A program made the translations under genes and the position numbers. A stretch of 64,000 nt of DNA from NCBI RefSeq assembly GCF_020166335.1, contig NZ_JAIUJR010000002.1, forward strand, positions 1-64,000. Direction: 5' to 3'. Each line of letters begins with the position of its first letter. The first letter of the stretch is position 1. Origin of the DNA: Winogradskyella alexanderae. GTDB taxonomy: Bacteria; Bacteroidota; Bacteroidia; Flavobacteriales; Flavobacteriaceae. This document shows positions 27,848 through 37,275 of this stretch, piece after piece. The notes below the pieces were generated by a model, which had not been told where the DNA came from, did no database searches, and was given only the letters and a program-made list of their open reading frames with translations.

Positions 27848-29758
27848 TTATTTGGAATACTTGAACGCAACCATACCAAGAGGTGGTATGTTTATCTCAA
27901 CTGAATCATCTCTGAATTGCCAAGGCTCTGCTTTTGTAGACTGCATTTTATTTTTATACTCACCTGAACCGAAATACTTCTTCAAATCGCTATTAAATAC
28001 TTCTTTAAGTTTTCCTTTTCTAGGCACACCCATTTTATAGTTTTCACGTGGTACAGGGGTCATATTACAAGCAACAATGATATCATCTTTATCATCATAC
28101 CCTTTACGGATGTATACCAAAACTGAATTTTCGGCATCATTATAGTCTATCCACTCAAAACCATCACCTGTAAATTGCTTTTCGTAAAGTGCAGGTTCGT
28201 TCTTGTAAAAGCTATTCAAATCTTTTATTAAGGTTTGTACTCCCTTGTGTGGTGCATATTGTAACAAATGCCAATCTAAACTTTGTTGGAAATTCCACTC
28301 TTCACTTTGCCCAAATTCTGCACCTTGAAACAATAGATTTGTTCCAGGATGTGTAAACATATAAGAATATAATAATCTAAGATTCGCAAATCGTTGCCAT
28401 TCATCACCGGGCATACGCCCTAAAATGGACTGCTTACCATATACCACCTCATCATGACTTAAGGGCAACATAAAATTCTCAGTAAAGGCATAGGTCATAC
28501 TGAAAGTTAAATCATTTTGATGGTGTTTTCTGTAAATAGGTTCTTTAGCAAAATATTGCAAGGTATCATGCATCCATCCCATCATCCATTTCATTCCAAA
28601 TCCTAATCCACCAATGAAAGTTGGTTTAGAAACCATAGGAAATGATGTAGACTCCTCTGCAATGGTCTGAACATCAGGAAATGCACTGTATACGGCTTCA
28701 TTCATCTCGCGCATAAAGGATATAGCTTCCAAATTCTCTCTGCCGCCAAACATGTTTGGCTCCCATTCACCATCCTCCCTACTGTAGTCTAAGAAAAGCA
28801 TCGAAGCCACCGCATCAACTCTTAAACCATCTGCATGGTATTGATCCAACCAAAACAAGGCATTGCTTATTAAAAATGATTTCACCTCGTTCCGTCCATA
28901 ATTGAATATTAGACTCTTCCAGTCAGGATGATACCCTTTGCGCCTATCAGGATGCTCGTATAATGCAGAACCGTCAAAGAATCCCAGTCCATGAGCATCT
29001 TCAGGAAAATGTGATGGCACCCAATCTAAAATAATTCCGATATCATTTTGGTGTATTTTATCAACTAAAAGTTTAAACTCTTCCGGATAGCCAAAACGCG
29101 ATGTTGGTGCAAAATATCCAGTTAACTGATAACCCCAAGACGGATCGTACGGATACTCCATTATTGGCATTAACTCAACGTGAGTAAAATTCATCTCTTT
29201 GACATAAGAGACGAGCTCGTCCGCCATTTCTGTGTAGGACAAAAACCTATTTTCTTCAACTTGTTTTTTCCAAGACCCTAAGTGCACTTCATAGACAGAG
29301 AAAGGCGCATCTAACTTATTGTTATCTTTGCGATTCTCCATCCATTTGCTATCCTTCCATTTGTAATTATCCTCCCAAACTATAGATGCCGTATTTGGTG
29401 GGTGCTCACAACGTCTAGCATATGGGTCAGCTTTCTCTGTCTTGATATCATTATGGTGGCTATGAATTTTGTATTTGTAAATATTTCCTTTGCCCACACC
29501 TGGGATAAAACCTTCCCAAATACCACTTTGGTCCCATCGCACATTGAGTTTATGATCGCCTTCTAACCAGAAATTAAAATCACCGACAACTGATACAGAC
29601 TTTGCACTAGGTGCCCAAACCGCAAAATACGTACCCTCAACACCATTTACTTTGATGATATGAGAACCAAACTTTTCATATAGTTTATAGTGTTTTCCTG
29701 ATTTGAATAAGTTAATATCAAACTCTGTAAACAAACTGTGTGCAATTACTTCTGCCAT
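27848..29758 (-). CDS. glgB: 1,4-alpha-glucan branching enzyme
   Basis: 636 residues from ATG 29758 (MAEVIAHSLFTEFDINLFKSG). The extra in-frame 18 codons upstream overlap the maltokinase end and lack similarity. The N-terminal CBM48 region (KVNGVEGTYFAVWAPSAKSV) precedes the GH13 barrel, with catalytic Asp in DGLRVDAVASML, Glu in TIAEESTSFP and the third acid in LPLSHDEVVYGKQS. It makes alpha-1,6 branches in the glucan. The gene starts 5 bp after the maltokinase stop, so it is surely in the same operon. In the GlgE route, GlgB branches the chains GlgE has extended. Confidence 0.96.
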   Translation of the reverse strand: MAEVIAHSLFTEFDINLFKSGKHYKLYEKFGSHIIKVNGVEGTYFAVWAPSAKSVSVVGDFNFWLEGDHKLNVRWDQSGIWEGFIPGVGKGNIYKYKIHSHHNDIKTEKADPYARRCEHPPNTASIVWEDNYKWKDSKWMENRKDNNKLDAPFSVYEVHLGSWKKQVEENRFLSYTEMADELVSYVKEMNFTHVELMPIMEYPYDPSWGYQLTGYFAPTSRFGYPEEFKLLVDKIHQNDIGIILDWVPSHFPEDAHGLGFFDGSALYEHPDRRKGYHPDWKSLIFNYGRNEVKSFLISNALFWLDQYHADGLRVDAVASMLFLDYSREDGEWEPNMFGGRENLEAISFMREMNEAVYSAFPDVQTIAEESTSFPMVSKPTFIGGLGFGMKWMMGWMHDTLQYFAKEPIYRKHHQNDLTFSMTYAFTENFMLPLSHDEVVYGKQSILGRMPGDEWQRFANLRLLYSYMFTHPGTNLLFQGAEFGQSEEWNFQQSLDWHLLQYAPHKGVQTLIKDLNSFYKNEPALYEKQFTGDGFEWIDYNDAENSVLVYIRKGYDDKDDIIVACNMTPVPRENYKMGVPRKGKLKEVFNSDLKKYFGSGEYKNKMQSTKAEPWQFRDDSVEINIPPLGMVAFKYSK

Positions 29759-29763
29759 ATATT

Positions 29764-31395
29764 TTAATGATTGATAATATTTGAAATTCCTTTTAATGGA
29801 ATTACTGCCCAACGAGGACGTGAATTAAGTTCGTAACCTAATTCATAAACTGCTTTTTCTAGCAATGAATATTTTAATAAAAAGACACGCTCTTGTTGAT
29901 AGCCTATATTAATGTTTGCATCTTGAATTTCTACGATATAGGTTCCTAAAAATAATCCTATAAAATATTGATAAAGGATTTCGCCTGCCTCAAAAAGTGC
30001 TTCTTGTTCTTGTTTGTATTTTTCCTGATTATTGAAGATAGTAGCATATATAGCGTAATGAAACGATCTAAACAAGCCTGCCACGTCCTTTAGTGGTGGT
30101 TGTTTTACCTTTCTATCCCTGATAGTGCTCTCTGGCTCGCCTTCAAAATCTAATATGTAGAAATCATCGTCTTTAACCAAGATTTGACCTAAGTGATAGT
30201 CTCCATGAACCCTTAAACGTTCACCTTTCAACTTCGTCCAATCAAAATTCACAAATCGTTTTCTAATTTCATTTTTCTTCTCTAGAAATTCATTTGCCAA
30301 CTCAAGTGCCAATCCATCTAGCTTATGCAAATTATTTTCTACAGCATTAAGTCTGTTTTGAAATTGATACAACAATCTATTTTTTAACCATACTGTGTAG
30401 TCACCATTAAATCGTGTTGGTGTAAAGGCTGTATCCTCAAACTCTGAACCTAATGCGATGTGCATTTCTGCGGTCCTTTTAGCTAAAGTCTGAATTTTGG
30501 TAAAAATATTTAATCCTACCCAATCTATAATCTGTGGCGGGATATCTCGAATATCCAAACGTAAGAAAAGCTCCGTACGTGGCAATCGGTCTATTCTAAT
30601 ATTCTTATACTCTAAGTTTGAAAACACCTTATGAAGTTCTTTAAGCATATAGTCCCAGGCATCTCCATCATTTGGAACCAATTCATTCATCAAAGCAATG
30701 GTTATATTGGTATTTTCCTGGTCTTTTATTTGTACACTTCCTAAATATGCTGGTGTATTTTTAAAATCTTTCTTTTCGGACAGGAACCGACTCATTTCGT
30801 AATCAGGATTACGGTCTGCATAAATTCTACGATAAAACTTTAGCACATACTTCTCATTATAAATTATGGACGTATTGCTTTGTTCCATACCCATAAATCG
30901 AGAAGACTCGTATTGACAATCCTTAAAAACTGGGCTCTTTTTGTATTGCACACGTGTTCTGTCTTTGGGCAGCGCAGATAATATACGTTCAAAAACTACC
31001 TTTCTAAACGCCTCAAGATTTACGGCATCAATGATAAATCCTTCCTGATTTTGAATGCTTATTGGTAGAATACGATCATCTTTTGCAAATGACTCGTCAG
31101 ACACAAAAGCTATTGGTAAAAAGTAGTGCTGATAAAATGCTTCGTAAAAGTTAACTTCTAGGATTAGACCATAGTAAACCTCTTCATTTTGCTGTATTCT
31201 AAAATACTCTGCAAGTTCGATATACTTTAATCTACTTGATTTTCCACCATACCAGCGTTGCTTTACAATGTACTCTTCTAGGACATCCGAGAGAAACGTC
31301 TTGACAAAATCCTTATTCTCCATTAATTGTTCCCACGGCACATCAAAATTATAAGGTGTCGAAAGATTAACGGCAGGGGATTTTTTCTTGGTCAT
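29764..31395 (-). CDS. Maltokinase-like phosphotransferase
   Basis: 543 residues. The N-terminal cap domain (VKQRWYGGKSSRLKYIELAE) matches actinobacterial Mak/Pep2 and TreS-fused maltokinases. The kinase part shows LKFYRRI (lysine), catalytic HGDYHLGQILV and metal-binding DFEGEPE, then a DVAGLFRSFHYAIYA helix. It is expected to phosphorylate maltose to maltose-1-phosphate for GlgE. It is a separate protein, not fused to trehalose synthase, and no treS lies in the cluster, so the maltose source is unclear. It starts 2 bp after glgE ends. Confidence 0.85.
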   Translation of the reverse strand: MTKKKSPAVNLSTPYNFDVPWEQLMENKDFVKTFLSDVLEEYIVKQRWYGGKSSRLKYIELAEYFRIQQNEEVYYGLILEVNFYEAFYQHYFLPIAFVSDESFAKDDRILPISIQNQEGFIIDAVNLEAFRKVVFERILSALPKDRTRVQYKKSPVFKDCQYESSRFMGMEQSNTSIIYNEKYVLKFYRRIYADRNPDYEMSRFLSEKKDFKNTPAYLGSVQIKDQENTNITIALMNELVPNDGDAWDYMLKELHKVFSNLEYKNIRIDRLPRTELFLRLDIRDIPPQIIDWVGLNIFTKIQTLAKRTAEMHIALGSEFEDTAFTPTRFNGDYTVWLKNRLLYQFQNRLNAVENNLHKLDGLALELANEFLEKKNEIRKRFVNFDWTKLKGERLRVHGDYHLGQILVKDDDFYILDFEGEPESTIRDRKVKQPPLKDVAGLFRSFHYAIYATIFNNQEKYKQEQEALFEAGEILYQYFIGLFLGTYIVEIQDANINIGYQQERVFLLKYSLLEKAVYELGYELNSRPRWAVIPLKGISNIINH

Positions 31396-31397
31396 TT

Positions 31398-33335
31398 TTA
31401 CTTATTTATTTTAAATATATGAAATGGTAGGGTTGGATGCAACTCAACGAAATTCCATTCGTTGTACCAATTATAGCTACTTCCTGTAACTAAATCATTT
31501 ACTGTTATTTGATGACCAGCATGCACACCAAGATCGGCCAATGGTAATTGTACCGTGCCTTGTTGTGCATAATATTGTTCTAAACTAACTATTATGAGAA
31601 GTTCATCTGTTTTGTCATCATTCCATTTGTAATAAGCCATTAAATTGTCATTTTCAATGTGACAGAACTTAATGTTATTTGTTTGTTGCAGTGCTTCGTG
31701 TTGGTGCCTAATTGCGTTTACTTTCGCAATTATAGCAGTTAATTTATTTTGTACGTTCCAGTTATAGTGTTTAACTTCAAACTTCTCAGACATGTAGTAT
31801 TCCTCTCTTCCAGGAATAGCCTCATCTAATTGTTGCTCAAATACAGGGCCATATATCCCGATATTAGAACTTAAGGTAGCTGCAAGAACATATCGCTGAA
31901 TATATTTAGACTCATTAGCTCCTTGTAAATGATACGGGTTAATATCTGGCGTATTTGGCCAAAAATTAGGACGCATGTATTCTCGTTGATCTGTTTGAGT
32001 CAATTCAGAAACATACTCCATTAACTCATGCTTAGAGTTTCTCCAGGTAAAATAGGTATAAGATTGCGTATATCCTTGTTTTGCCAGTTGCTGCATTACC
32101 TTTGGTTTTGTAAAGGCTTCCGCCAGGAATATTACATCTGGATGCTTCTTTTTTACTTCTGCTATGACCCAATTCCAAAAATAATAAGGTTTTGTATGAG
32201 GATTGTCAACTCTAAATATGTTTACACCACAATCAATCCAATACAGCAATATATCCAAGCATTCTTTCCAAAGGTTTTTATAATTATTACCTTCCCAATA
32301 GATTGGTAAAATGTCCTGATATTTTTTAGGTGGATTCTCGGCATATTGCACTGTTCCGTCTGGTCTCCATTTAAACCAGTCTGGATGTTCCTTAACCCAA
32401 GGATGGTCTGGTGCTGCTTGAAGTGCATAGTCCATAGCTACTTCGATGTTATGATCTTTGGCCTTTTTAACTAATGCTTTAAAGTCTTCGACAGTTCCTA
32501 ACTGTGGATGAATATCTTTATGGCCACCATGCTTTGATCCGATTCCCCAAGCCGATCCAACATCGCCTTCTTTCGCATCAGTCGTATTATTTCTACCTTT
32601 TCTATTTACCTCTCCAATTGGATGGATTGGCGGAAAATAAAGTGTATCAAATCCCATTTGCGCAATTCGCGGCAACAATCGCTCACAATCCTTGAAGGTG
32701 CCATGTTCTCCTTCTTTCTCGGATGAAGATCTAGGGAAGAACTCGTACCAAGTGCTAAATAAAGCTTTCTTTCTGTCTACATAAATTTGAAGTTCTCTAG
32801 ACTCATTTGCGTCATATTTTTCTGGATATTTCACAAAAATGTCATGCAAACTCTGCGATCTGGCTTCTTGTATGGCGTCATTATATTTTGCTTCATCGTT
32901 AAAGCAATCAATACAATAAATTAAATAGTCCTTTTCTTCTTTTGTAACTTTTGTCAATAAAGGTTTTAAATAAGTAACCCCTTCCAACAATTCTGATTTT
33001 ACATGTTGGTTATCATCTATTTTTCGTTCAATACCATGTTGCCAATTAAGTGGATGATCTACCCAGCCTTGCACTTTGTATGCATAAAAACCTTGCTTAC
33101 GAACACTAAATGAAGCCTCCCATTCATCATTCATTACATGATGCATTCTTATCTCACTCCATTTACGTTCTTTTTCGTGCTTAAATAATACTGAAGCTGC
33201 AATTACATCATGGCCATCTACGAGGACATGTGCACCTACATTTACTAATTCGTTTACAACTCGTTTTATAAAAAATTCACCACAATTAATCTGAGGACTA
33301 ACTGCATCAATGACTACGCGCTTTTGGTTTTGCAT
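31398..33335 (-). CDS. glgE: Alpha-1,4-glucan:maltose-1-phosphate maltosyltransferase
   Basis: 645 residues, close to known GlgE length. The N-terminal domain is beta-rich. The GH13 barrel has the GlgE signatures LYFPPIHPIGEVNRKGRNN and GDVGSAWGIG, nucleophile Asp in NIFRVDNPHTKP, acid/base Glu in IFLAEAFTKP and the third acid in NFWPNTPDINPYHLQ. It transfers maltosyl units from maltose-1-phosphate to growing glucan chains. Its neighbours, maltokinase, branching enzyme, GlgC and a GT4 synthase, match the GlgE pathway of actinobacteria. It is separated from glgC by 126 bp. Confidence 0.95.
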   Translation of the reverse strand: MQNQKRVVIDAVSPQINCGEFFIKRVVNELVNVGAHVLVDGHDVIAASVLFKHEKERKWSEIRMHHVMNDEWEASFSVRKQGFYAYKVQGWVDHPLNWQHGIERKIDDNQHVKSELLEGVTYLKPLLTKVTKEEKDYLIYCIDCFNDEAKYNDAIQEARSQSLHDIFVKYPEKYDANESRELQIYVDRKKALFSTWYEFFPRSSSEKEGEHGTFKDCERLLPRIAQMGFDTLYFPPIHPIGEVNRKGRNNTTDAKEGDVGSAWGIGSKHGGHKDIHPQLGTVEDFKALVKKAKDHNIEVAMDYALQAAPDHPWVKEHPDWFKWRPDGTVQYAENPPKKYQDILPIYWEGNNYKNLWKECLDILLYWIDCGVNIFRVDNPHTKPYYFWNWVIAEVKKKHPDVIFLAEAFTKPKVMQQLAKQGYTQSYTYFTWRNSKHELMEYVSELTQTDQREYMRPNFWPNTPDINPYHLQGANESKYIQRYVLAATLSSNIGIYGPVFEQQLDEAIPGREEYYMSEKFEVKHYNWNVQNKLTAIIAKVNAIRHQHEALQQTNNIKFCHIENDNLMAYYKWNDDKTDELLIIVSLEQYYAQQGTVQLPLADLGVHAGHQITVNDLVTGSSYNWYNEWNFVELHPTLPFHIFKINK

Positions 33336-33461
33336 ACTGTTGATTGATTGTTGATTATATGGCGAAAGTAAAATACTCTAACGACAAATAAAAAGATAAC
33401 ATTGGGATAATTAAACTATATCGTTTGAATTGAATAACTCTTCCAATTTTATTTGAGGATT

Positions 33462-34730
33462 TTACTGAATAATTGTTCCTGATGGTATAACGGCATTCTT
33501 CTTGACTACAACTATACCGTCTTTGACTAAATAACTGTCTGTCTCAATATCTGCCAGTTGTTTACCTCCATTAATACGCACATCGTCACCAATTCTACAA
33601 TTTTTATCTAAAATGGCATTCTTTATAAAACAACGCTCTCCAATGCCCATGTATATTTTGATTTTTTTAGCCTCTACTTCTTTTAAGGATTCATATCGAT
33701 CGCTTCCCATCATATAGCAATTAATAACTGTTGACTCTGCGCCGATCCTGGAGCGAATTCCAATTACCGAACGCTCAATTTTTGCTGCGTGGATAATAGA
33801 TCCTTCTGAAATTACCGTTCTATCCAATAAAGTACCTGATATTTTTGAGGTTGGTAGAATTCTGGCATTGGTATAAATTCGTTTTTCGTTATCGTACAAA
33901 TTAAACTTTGGTATTTCGTCTGTTAAACCAAGATTTGCGTCAAAAAAGCTATCAATATTTCCTATATCTGTCCAATAACCTTCAAATTGGTAACTTAAAG
34001 TTTTGTGATTTTTAATGGCTTCTGGTATTATTTCCCGCCCAAAATCTACGGTATTTGGATCCTTTAAAAGACTTACAAGCAAATCTTTATTGAAAATGTA
34101 TATACCCATAGATGCCAAATAATTTCTACCTGCGTTCTTCATTTCGTCACTAACTGGAGATGTCCAATCTGGTAATAAAGAAGCATCTGGTTTTTCTATA
34201 AAGGACGAAATGAAATTATCTTCATTGGTTTTTAGAATGCCAAAGGATGTTGCTTCTTTTGCGTTAACAGGTTGCGTAGCAATAGAAATCTCAGCGCCAC
34301 TTGAAACATGAGCTTCAAGCATTTCATTAAAATCCATTTGATAAAGTTGATCACCAGAAAGAATAAGTGCATATTCAAATTCGTGTCTTAAAAAGTGGTG
34401 TAGACTTTGTCTAACGGCATCTGCTGTACCTTGAAACCATTTGTCGCTAGCAATAGTTTGTTCTGCCGCCAACACATCTACAAAAGCTGAGCTGAAAAAG
34501 CTAAAATGGTAAGTATTTTTTATATGTCGATTTAACGAAGCAGAATTAAACTGCGTTAGCACATACATACGCTTAATACTAGAGTTTATGCAGTTAGATA
34601 TTGGAATATCTACTAATCTGTATTTACCAGCAATTGGTACTGCTGGTTTAGATCTACTTTCAGTGAGTGGATAAAGACGTGATCCTTGACCACCCCCTAA
34701 AATAATACTTAAGACTTTATCGTTTACCAT
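33462..34730 (-). CDS. glgC: Glucose-1-phosphate adenylyltransferase
   Basis: 422 residues. Makes ADP-glucose from glucose-1-phosphate and ATP. The nucleotidyltransferase start is SIILGGGQGSRLYPLTESRS-KPAVP. Regulatory/substrate motifs KYRLVDIPISNCINS, ILSGDQLYQMDF and FIEKP are intact. The C-terminal left-handed beta-helix (hexapeptide-like repeats, about 300-420) is present, including GIGERCFIKNAILDKNCRIGDD. It starts 5 bp after the upstream synthase gene. It feeds ADP-glucose to the GT4 enzyme next door. Confidence 0.96.
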   Translation of the reverse strand: MVNDKVLSIILGGGQGSRLYPLTESRSKPAVPIAGKYRLVDIPISNCINSSIKRMYVLTQFNSASLNRHIKNTYHFSFFSSAFVDVLAAEQTIASDKWFQGTADAVRQSLHHFLRHEFEYALILSGDQLYQMDFNEMLEAHVSSGAEISIATQPVNAKEATSFGILKTNEDNFISSFIEKPDASLLPDWTSPVSDEMKNAGRNYLASMGIYIFNKDLLVSLLKDPNTVDFGREIIPEAIKNHKTLSYQFEGYWTDIGNIDSFFDANLGLTDEIPKFNLYDNEKRIYTNARILPTSKISGTLLDRTVISEGSIIHAAKIERSVIGIRSRIGAESTVINCYMMGSDRYESLKEVEAKKIKIYMGIGERCFIKNAILDKNCRIGDDVRINGGKQLADIETDSYLVKDGIVVVKKNAVIPSGTIIQ

Positions 34731-34735
34731 TTAAA

Positions 34736-35938
34736 TTAAATTAATGATTGATATATTGATTTTGTTTGCTTGGCTATAGCTTTCCAGTCAAAAAATGTTT
34801 CAACGCGCTGTCTACCCTTTTTTGCCATATTTTTCCTTAGAACATCGTCTTTGATTAACTTATTAATTCCATCTGCCAAATCACGAGAGAATTTGTCCGG
34901 ATCAACCGGTTCAAACGGTGCAACATTCTGTTGTTCCAAGTTGATTAGTAAACCCGTTTCGCCCTCAACCACTACTTCTTTTATGCCACCCACAGCACTT
35001 GCTACTACAGCTGTTTCACACGCCATAGCTTCAATGTTAATTATGCCAAATGGTTCATAAATAGAAGGACAACAAAATACATCTGCATGAGAATATAACT
35101 GAATGACATCTTTCTTGTCCAACATTTTATCGATCCAAAATATATTATTTCTCGATTTAGAGGCCTCTGCGACAGCATCCTCCATTTCTTTGGCGATTTC
35201 CTTCGTGTCTGGTGCACCGGCACAAAGTACAATTTGCGTCTCTTGGTCGATGTATTTTATAGCATTTACCAGATGTACAATTCCCTTTTGTCGTGTTATT
35301 CTTCCAACAAACAATACATAAGGTTTGTTCTTATCTATTCCATAGGTGTCTAATACATTTGCATCCTCAATAACAACATATTCCTTCAAATCAATACCAT
35401 TGTAAACAACCTCTATCTTTTTAGGATCAACGTTGAAATATTTAATAACATCTTCTTTTGTTTCTTCAGATACCGCAATTAGGCAATCTGCCATCTCAAT
35501 TGCTGTTTTTTCAATCCAAGATGATGCATCATATCCTCTGCCCAATTGCTCCCTTTTCCATGGTCGCAATGGTTCTAAAGAATGGGTTGTTACAACCAAA
35601 GGTATGCCATAGCATAATTTGGCCATAATCCCTGCAAAGTGTGAATACCATGTATGGCAATGCACAACATTAGCATCTACTGGCTCTGCACTCATATGCA
35701 AGCCTGTATTTAATGTTTTAAATACTGATTTTAACTTTTCTTCACTATTTTTAAACTGGCCATCTTCAAAAGGATAACCTTTTATGCTAAGATTAGTATT
35801 GGTAACATTTTGATCGCCAAAAGCCCTAACATCTACTTGCATTAGTTCAGATAATTCTTTGGCAAGATATTCAACATGTACTCCTGCTCCACCATAAACA
35901 TATGGTGGGAATTCTCTTGTAAGAAATAATACTTTCAT
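34736..35938 (-). CDS. GT4 glycogen synthase / maltose-1-phosphate synthase-like (GlgA/GlgM type)
   Basis: 400 residues from ATG 35938 (MKVLFLTREFPPYVYGGAGVHVEYL). Upstream in-frame codons do not fit. The GT-B fold donor motif is CPSIYEPFGIINIEAMACET, with LFVGRITRQKGIVHLV. Length and motifs place it in the GT4 'Corynebacterium-type' GlgA family, not the GT5 synthase (about 480 residues, KxGGL). The mycobacterial member, GlgM, joins ADP-glucose and glucose-1-phosphate to maltose-1-phosphate. If this one does so too, the cluster needs no trehalose. It is the first gene of the cluster. Specificity (synthase or M1P-forming) is not decidable from sequence alone. Confidence 0.85.
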   Translation of the reverse strand: MKVLFLTREFPPYVYGGAGVHVEYLAKELSELMQVDVRAFGDQNVTNTNLSIKGYPFEDGQFKNSEEKLKSVFKTLNTGLHMSAEPVDANVVHCHTWYSHFAGIMAKLCYGIPLVVTTHSLEPLRPWKREQLGRGYDASSWIEKTAIEMADCLIAVSEETKEDVIKYFNVDPKKIEVVYNGIDLKEYVVIEDANVLDTYGIDKNKPYVLFVGRITRQKGIVHLVNAIKYIDQETQIVLCAGAPDTKEIAKEMEDAVAEASKSRNNIFWIDKMLDKKDVIQLYSHADVFCCPSIYEPFGIINIEAMACETAVVASAVGGIKEVVVEGETGLLINLEQQNVAPFEPVDPDKFSRDLADGINKLIKDDVLRKNMAKKGRQRVETFFDWKAIAKQTKSIYQSLI

Positions 35939-36180
35939 AGTGTAAAAATAAGACTGGCTGTAGCCTGTAAGACTCACTGTAAAGTAACGAAATAAAATGG
36001 TTTTTTAAAGTCTAAATTCAAAATAGTTAACAAAAAAATAAACTTAGAATTAGCTGTAATAAATCGCGATGATAATCGACTGATTAACAATCTTAAAATT
36101 CGTAATTTTATAACGCTTAAGTATTCTAGAATAGGTAGCTAGAATTATTTGAAGCCTTGAAAAAACAAAAAAAACAAATA

Positions 36181-36675
36181 ATGAAAAAGATTTTAATTTT
36201 TACAATTGTTGGAGTTCTCTTTAGCTGTAATGGATCTGCACAAAAAACCAAATCAAAAGAAAAAGAATCGTATCCTGTGACTAAAACTGATTCGGAATGG
36301 AAGCAAGAACTAACAAAGACGCAGTACTATGTCTTACGCGAAGCAGGGACAGAAAGAGCCTTTTCCAGTCCACTCAACAAAAACTACGAAAAAGGTATTT
36401 ACCATTGCGCTGCTTGCAACACTCCTTTATTTAAAAGCGAGCATAAATTTGATTCTGGATCCGGTTGGCCAAGTTTTGATAGAGAAATAAAAGGCAATGT
36501 TGCTTATTCAACTGATTATAATATTGGTTATGCACGTACGGAGGAACATTGCGCAACTTGCGGTGGACATTTGGGTCATGTGTTTAACGATGGGCCTAGA
36601 GAAACTACCGGAAAACGTCATTGTATAAATGGTGTGGCCTTAAAATTTATAGCTTCCAATGACAAAAATGACTAG
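36181..36675 (+). CDS. msrB: Peptide-methionine (R)-S-oxide reductase, lipoprotein form
   Basis: 164 residues from ATG 36181; a TTG eight codons earlier is less likely. The signal MKKILIFTIVGVLFSC has a lipobox (Cys16), so this is an envelope MsrB. The zinc site is CAAC and CATC. The catalytic cysteine is in RHCINGVALKF, with SGSGWPSF and GHLGHVFNDGP typical of MsrB. It repairs oxidised methionine in envelope proteins. It overlaps the following DinB-like gene by 17 bp. Confidence 0.95.
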   Translation: MKKILIFTIVGVLFSCNGSAQKTKSKEKESYPVTKTDSEWKQELTKTQYYVLREAGTERAFSSPLNKNYEKGIYHCAACNTPLFKSEHKFDSGSGWPSFDREIKGNVAYSTDYNIGYARTEEHCATCGGHLGHVFNDGPRETTGKRHCINGVALKFIASNDKND

Positions 36676-37219
36676 CTATCTCAATAGTGTATTAAAGCAA
36701 TTTGAATACTATAAGAGTTTAGGAGACAATACTATTGAAAGATTGTCTTTTGATGAGCTCAACAAAGAATTTGCCCAAGACGGAAACTCAATTTCAATCA
36801 TCGTAAAACATATGGCTGGAAATATGCTAAGTCGTTGGACAAATTTTATGACTGAAGACGGTGAGAAGAAATGGAGGGAAAGAGATGAAGAATTTATTGG
36901 CACATACTTAAGCAAGGAAGAGTTAATTGATGCTTGGAACAAAGGTTGGGGTTGTCTTTTCAATACACTTAAATCTTTGACAAATAAAGATTTAGAACGC
37001 ATAATTTACATAAGAAATCAAGGCCATACGGTTACAGAAGCCATCAACCGACAAATGATGCATTACGCATATCACGTAGGACAAATTGTTTTTATAGGGA
37101 AGCTTATTCTTGGGAAAGAATGGAAATCATTATCCGTTCCTAAAGGCCAATCAAAAGTTTACAACAAGGAGAAATTTGCAAAGGGCAAAAGCAGAAGACA
37201 TTTTACTGAAGACCTTTAA
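36659..37219 (+). CDS. DinB-like protein (DUF1572 family)
   Basis: 186 residues, cytoplasmic, all-helical. Motifs include SISIIVKHMAGNMLSRWTNF (first metal-site histidine), W-x-x-R-D-E-E-F and MMHYAYHVGQIVFIGKLIL (further histidines). This three-histidine four-helix-bundle pattern is that of DinB/DUF1572 proteins, often linked to bacillithiol-dependent or stress enzymes. The start at 36659 lies in the end of msrB; an ATG at 36668 is also possible. Coupling to msrB hints at an oxidative-stress role, which is inference. Confidence 0.85.
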   Translation: MTKMTSYLNSVLKQFEYYKSLGDNTIERLSFDELNKEFAQDGNSISIIVKHMAGNMLSRWTNFMTEDGEKKWRERDEEFIGTYLSKEELIDAWNKGWGCLFNTLKSLTNKDLERIIYIRNQGHTVTEAINRQMMHYAYHVGQIVFIGKLILGKEWKSLSVPKGQSKVYNKEKFAKGKSRRHFTEDL

Positions 37220-37275
37220 TATTACATTTAGGTTTCGTAAATTCGTACACTCAAATTTCAACAAAAAAATTACGC

